Assembly: GCF_006265175.1 (NCBI RefSeq)
Contig: NZ_VDCQ01000024.1
Coordinates: forward strand, 1 to 64,000
Reading direction: 5' to 3'
DNA length: 64,000 nt
From: Paenibacillus hemerocallicola
GTDB lineage: Bacteria > Bacillota > Bacilli > Paenibacillales > NBRC-103111
A program made the translations under genes and the position numbers. Position 1 is the first letter of the stretch. Every line of letters begins with the position of its first letter. This document shows positions 62,636-64,000 of this stretch, piece after piece. The notes beneath the pieces were generated by a model. It saw only the letters and a program-made list of their open reading frames with translations, was not told the DNA's origin and did no database searches.

Positions 62636-64000
62636 GTGGAGAACAAGAGGATGAGTCGCAGGGCTTTGCTCGGCACCGCCGCAAGCGCGGGCGCGATGTT
62701 GGTGGCGGGCAGCGTGCTTGGTCAAACCGAAGTGCGGGCGACCGCTGGGGAACAAGTGATCGTAGTCGATGACATCGCCGCAATGATAAGCCTGTCATCG
62801 CCAGAAGACGGCCAGCTTGTAAGGACGCGAGGTTATTTCGCCTCCGGGGACGGCGGCGGCGCCTGGTACTTCATTACACCAGCTGCCAGTTATGTCGGAT
62901 CGCCGGACGGCTATGTCGATCACGGGATGATTGCATCGGGCAAAGTCGCCGTTTTGGAAATCTCGCAGGGAATCGATATGTTGCAGGTCGGCGTCCAGAC
63001 GGGCGTCGACTGCACGGCGCGAGTCCGGGCCGCGTACGCCAAAGAGGCGAAGAACTATTTCTATACCGGGGACATAGCGTCGGTCATCGATTGCGACGAC
63101 CCCGCTTATCCGACAACCAAGTTCAACGGGGGCATCCGACCACCTAGCGACAGCACCCATTGGTTCGACGGCCTGTTCCGTTTTCAAGCTAAAGCGAGTC
63201 CTTACGGCGAGCATGTGCTCTTTAACTTGCAGGGCTGCGAGCACGTTACGATGTGGCGTCCCTGGGTGATCGGGGATATCGGGACCCATACGGGGACCGG
63301 TGGAGAGTGGGGGTTCGGTTTTTATATCGCTTCCGGCAGCAAACATATCGCCATCCATAACGGAACTGCCGAGAAGTTTTGGGGCGATGGCTATTATATC
63401 GGCGTGTACCCGCACAATACGGCGCTGCCGATCCCCGAGCATATACTGCTTCAGGATTGCATTGCCGATTCCAATCGCAGGCAAGGGTTGTCGATCGTCA
63501 CCGTCCAGAGTGGACGGATCGTCGGGGGAGATTACCGCAATACCGGGAAGATCGTTTTGACGAACCCGGGTTACGGCATCGATATCGAACCCAACAGTCA
63601 GCTCGGGAACAAGATCGACATATCGCTTATCGATGTCAAGACCAGCAACAACGGACGAGGCGGTTTGCAGCTCGTACCAGGGTTCCTGACCGCCTCGAGT
63701 ACCGTAAATCCCTTATTTGATGTTTACATCGCCAACTATCGTTCCGAGTCGGACGGTCCGGTCGGGGGGCTTCGCTTCGCTTTTCCCGGACTGAGCGGCG
63801 GGGTTAACCTGACGAAAAAGATCCGGGGTTCGATCGTGATCGAGAAGGCGATGATCGTGCGGCCGGCACGCAAAGCGGTGGAGTGGGCGCGTTGGGGACC
63901 GAATGCGCCCGAAGTGATCGCGACTGATGTCGCCGTACAGGACCCCAACGAAGCGGGCGTTGCCGGCTCATCCTACCCGCAGGAGCGGAGCGCGTTCTCG
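62636..64000 (+). CDS. Tat-exported beta-helix (pectate-lyase-like) protein, 3' end outside window
   Basis: Open from GTG 62636 (AAGGAGG 8 bases upstream) through the last base, 455 codons. Tat signal MSRRALLGTAASAGAMLVAGS, then a phage-tailspike-like N-terminal cap (VRTRGYFASGDGGGAWYF) rather than the YGAxGDG motif of its relatives. A beta-helix follows (HVTMWRPWVIGDIG, YGIDIEPNSQ, NNGRGGLQL). It probably binds or cleaves an extracellular polysaccharide. Preceded by a strong cre palindrome and an AraC gene. Confidence 0.85.
   Translation, partial: MENKRMSRRALLGTAASAGAMLVAGSVLGQTEVRATAGEQVIVVDDIAAMISLSSPEDGQLVRTRGYFASGDGGGAWYFITPAASYVGSPDGYVDHGMIASGKVAVLEISQGIDMLQVGVQTGVDCTARVRAAYAKEAKNYFYTGDIASVIDCDDPAYPTTKFNGGIRPPSDSTHWFDGLFRFQAKASPYGEHVLFNLQGCEHVTMWRPWVIGDIGTHTGTGGEWGFGFYIASGSKHIAIHNGTAEKFWGDGYYIGVYPHNTALPIPEHILLQDCIADSNRRQGLSIVTVQSGRIVGGDYRNTGKIVLTNPGYGIDIEPNSQLGNKIDISLIDVKTSNNGRGGLQLVPGFLTASSTVNPLFDVYIANYRSESDGPVGGLRFAFPGLSGGVNLTKKIRGSIVIEKAMIVRPARKAVEWARWGPNAPEVIATDVAVQDPNEAGVAGSSYPQERSAFS

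Overview
The window looks like chromosome from a Paenibacillaceae bacterium (Paenibacillus/Cohnella type, inferred). The signs are many AraC-type regulators beside CUT1-like sugar-binding lipoproteins, several Tat-exported pectate-lyase-fold proteins, a three-SLH-domain surface protein, an ECF41 sigma factor, CcpA (cre) boxes and GGAGG-type ribosome binding sites. No rRNA, tRNA, CRISPR array or replication origin was seen.

Layout. 1-1.6 kb: a broken pectate-lyase-like gene and a broken serine recombinase. 1.7-8.5 kb: a regulator made of a GH31 glycosidase fold fused to an AraC DNA-binding domain, divergent from a pectate-lyase-fold protein, an SGNH hydrolase and a solute-binding lipoprotein. 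8.8-24.0 kb: a G+C-rich lanthipeptide island. It holds a MalT-like LuxR regulator, two NHLP-leader precursors flanking a LanM synthetase with a three-cysteine (CCG) cyclase site, a double GNAT protein, a LivJ-like lipoprotein and a three-gene NHLM export system with a C39 leader peptidase. 24.0-27.1 kb: an IS630 remnant, GC-rich palindromes, an SLH/beta-propeller protein and an AT-rich hypothetical gene. 27.4-28.6 kb: MerR regulator plus NADP-type oxidoreductase. 29.1-37.8 kb: a carbohydrate locus (Gfo/Idh/MocA, broken pectate-lyase-like gene, SBP, LacI, AraC, pectate-lyase-fold protein, GH63-like glycosidase). 38.4-40.3 kb: ECF41 sigma factor and its divergent target gene. 41.0-42.7 kb: four small genes of unknown function, three of them one repeat family. 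43.3-49.8 kb: AraC, DUF1861-like protein, SBP, short AraC-HTH gene and a catalytically intact GH31. 50.7-53.6 kb: a run of decayed genes. 53.9-58.9 kb: AraC, SBP and two FAD-dependent oxidoreductases. 59.7-64 kb: a phosphotransferase, another AraC and a pectate-lyase-fold gene running off the window.

The accessory theme is polysaccharide sensing and breakdown. Small modules of regulator, secreted beta-helix or glycosidase protein, and a substrate-binding lipoprotein with no permease gene recur five times. The strongest leads are the GH31-AraC fusion, which has lost both catalytic acids (apparently an enzyme fold turned into a sensor), the CCG-type lanthipeptide cluster with two single-cysteine precursors, and an interspersed repeat family (seven copies plus one divergent relative) built from GGACAAGAAC boxes around an intrinsic-terminator hairpin.
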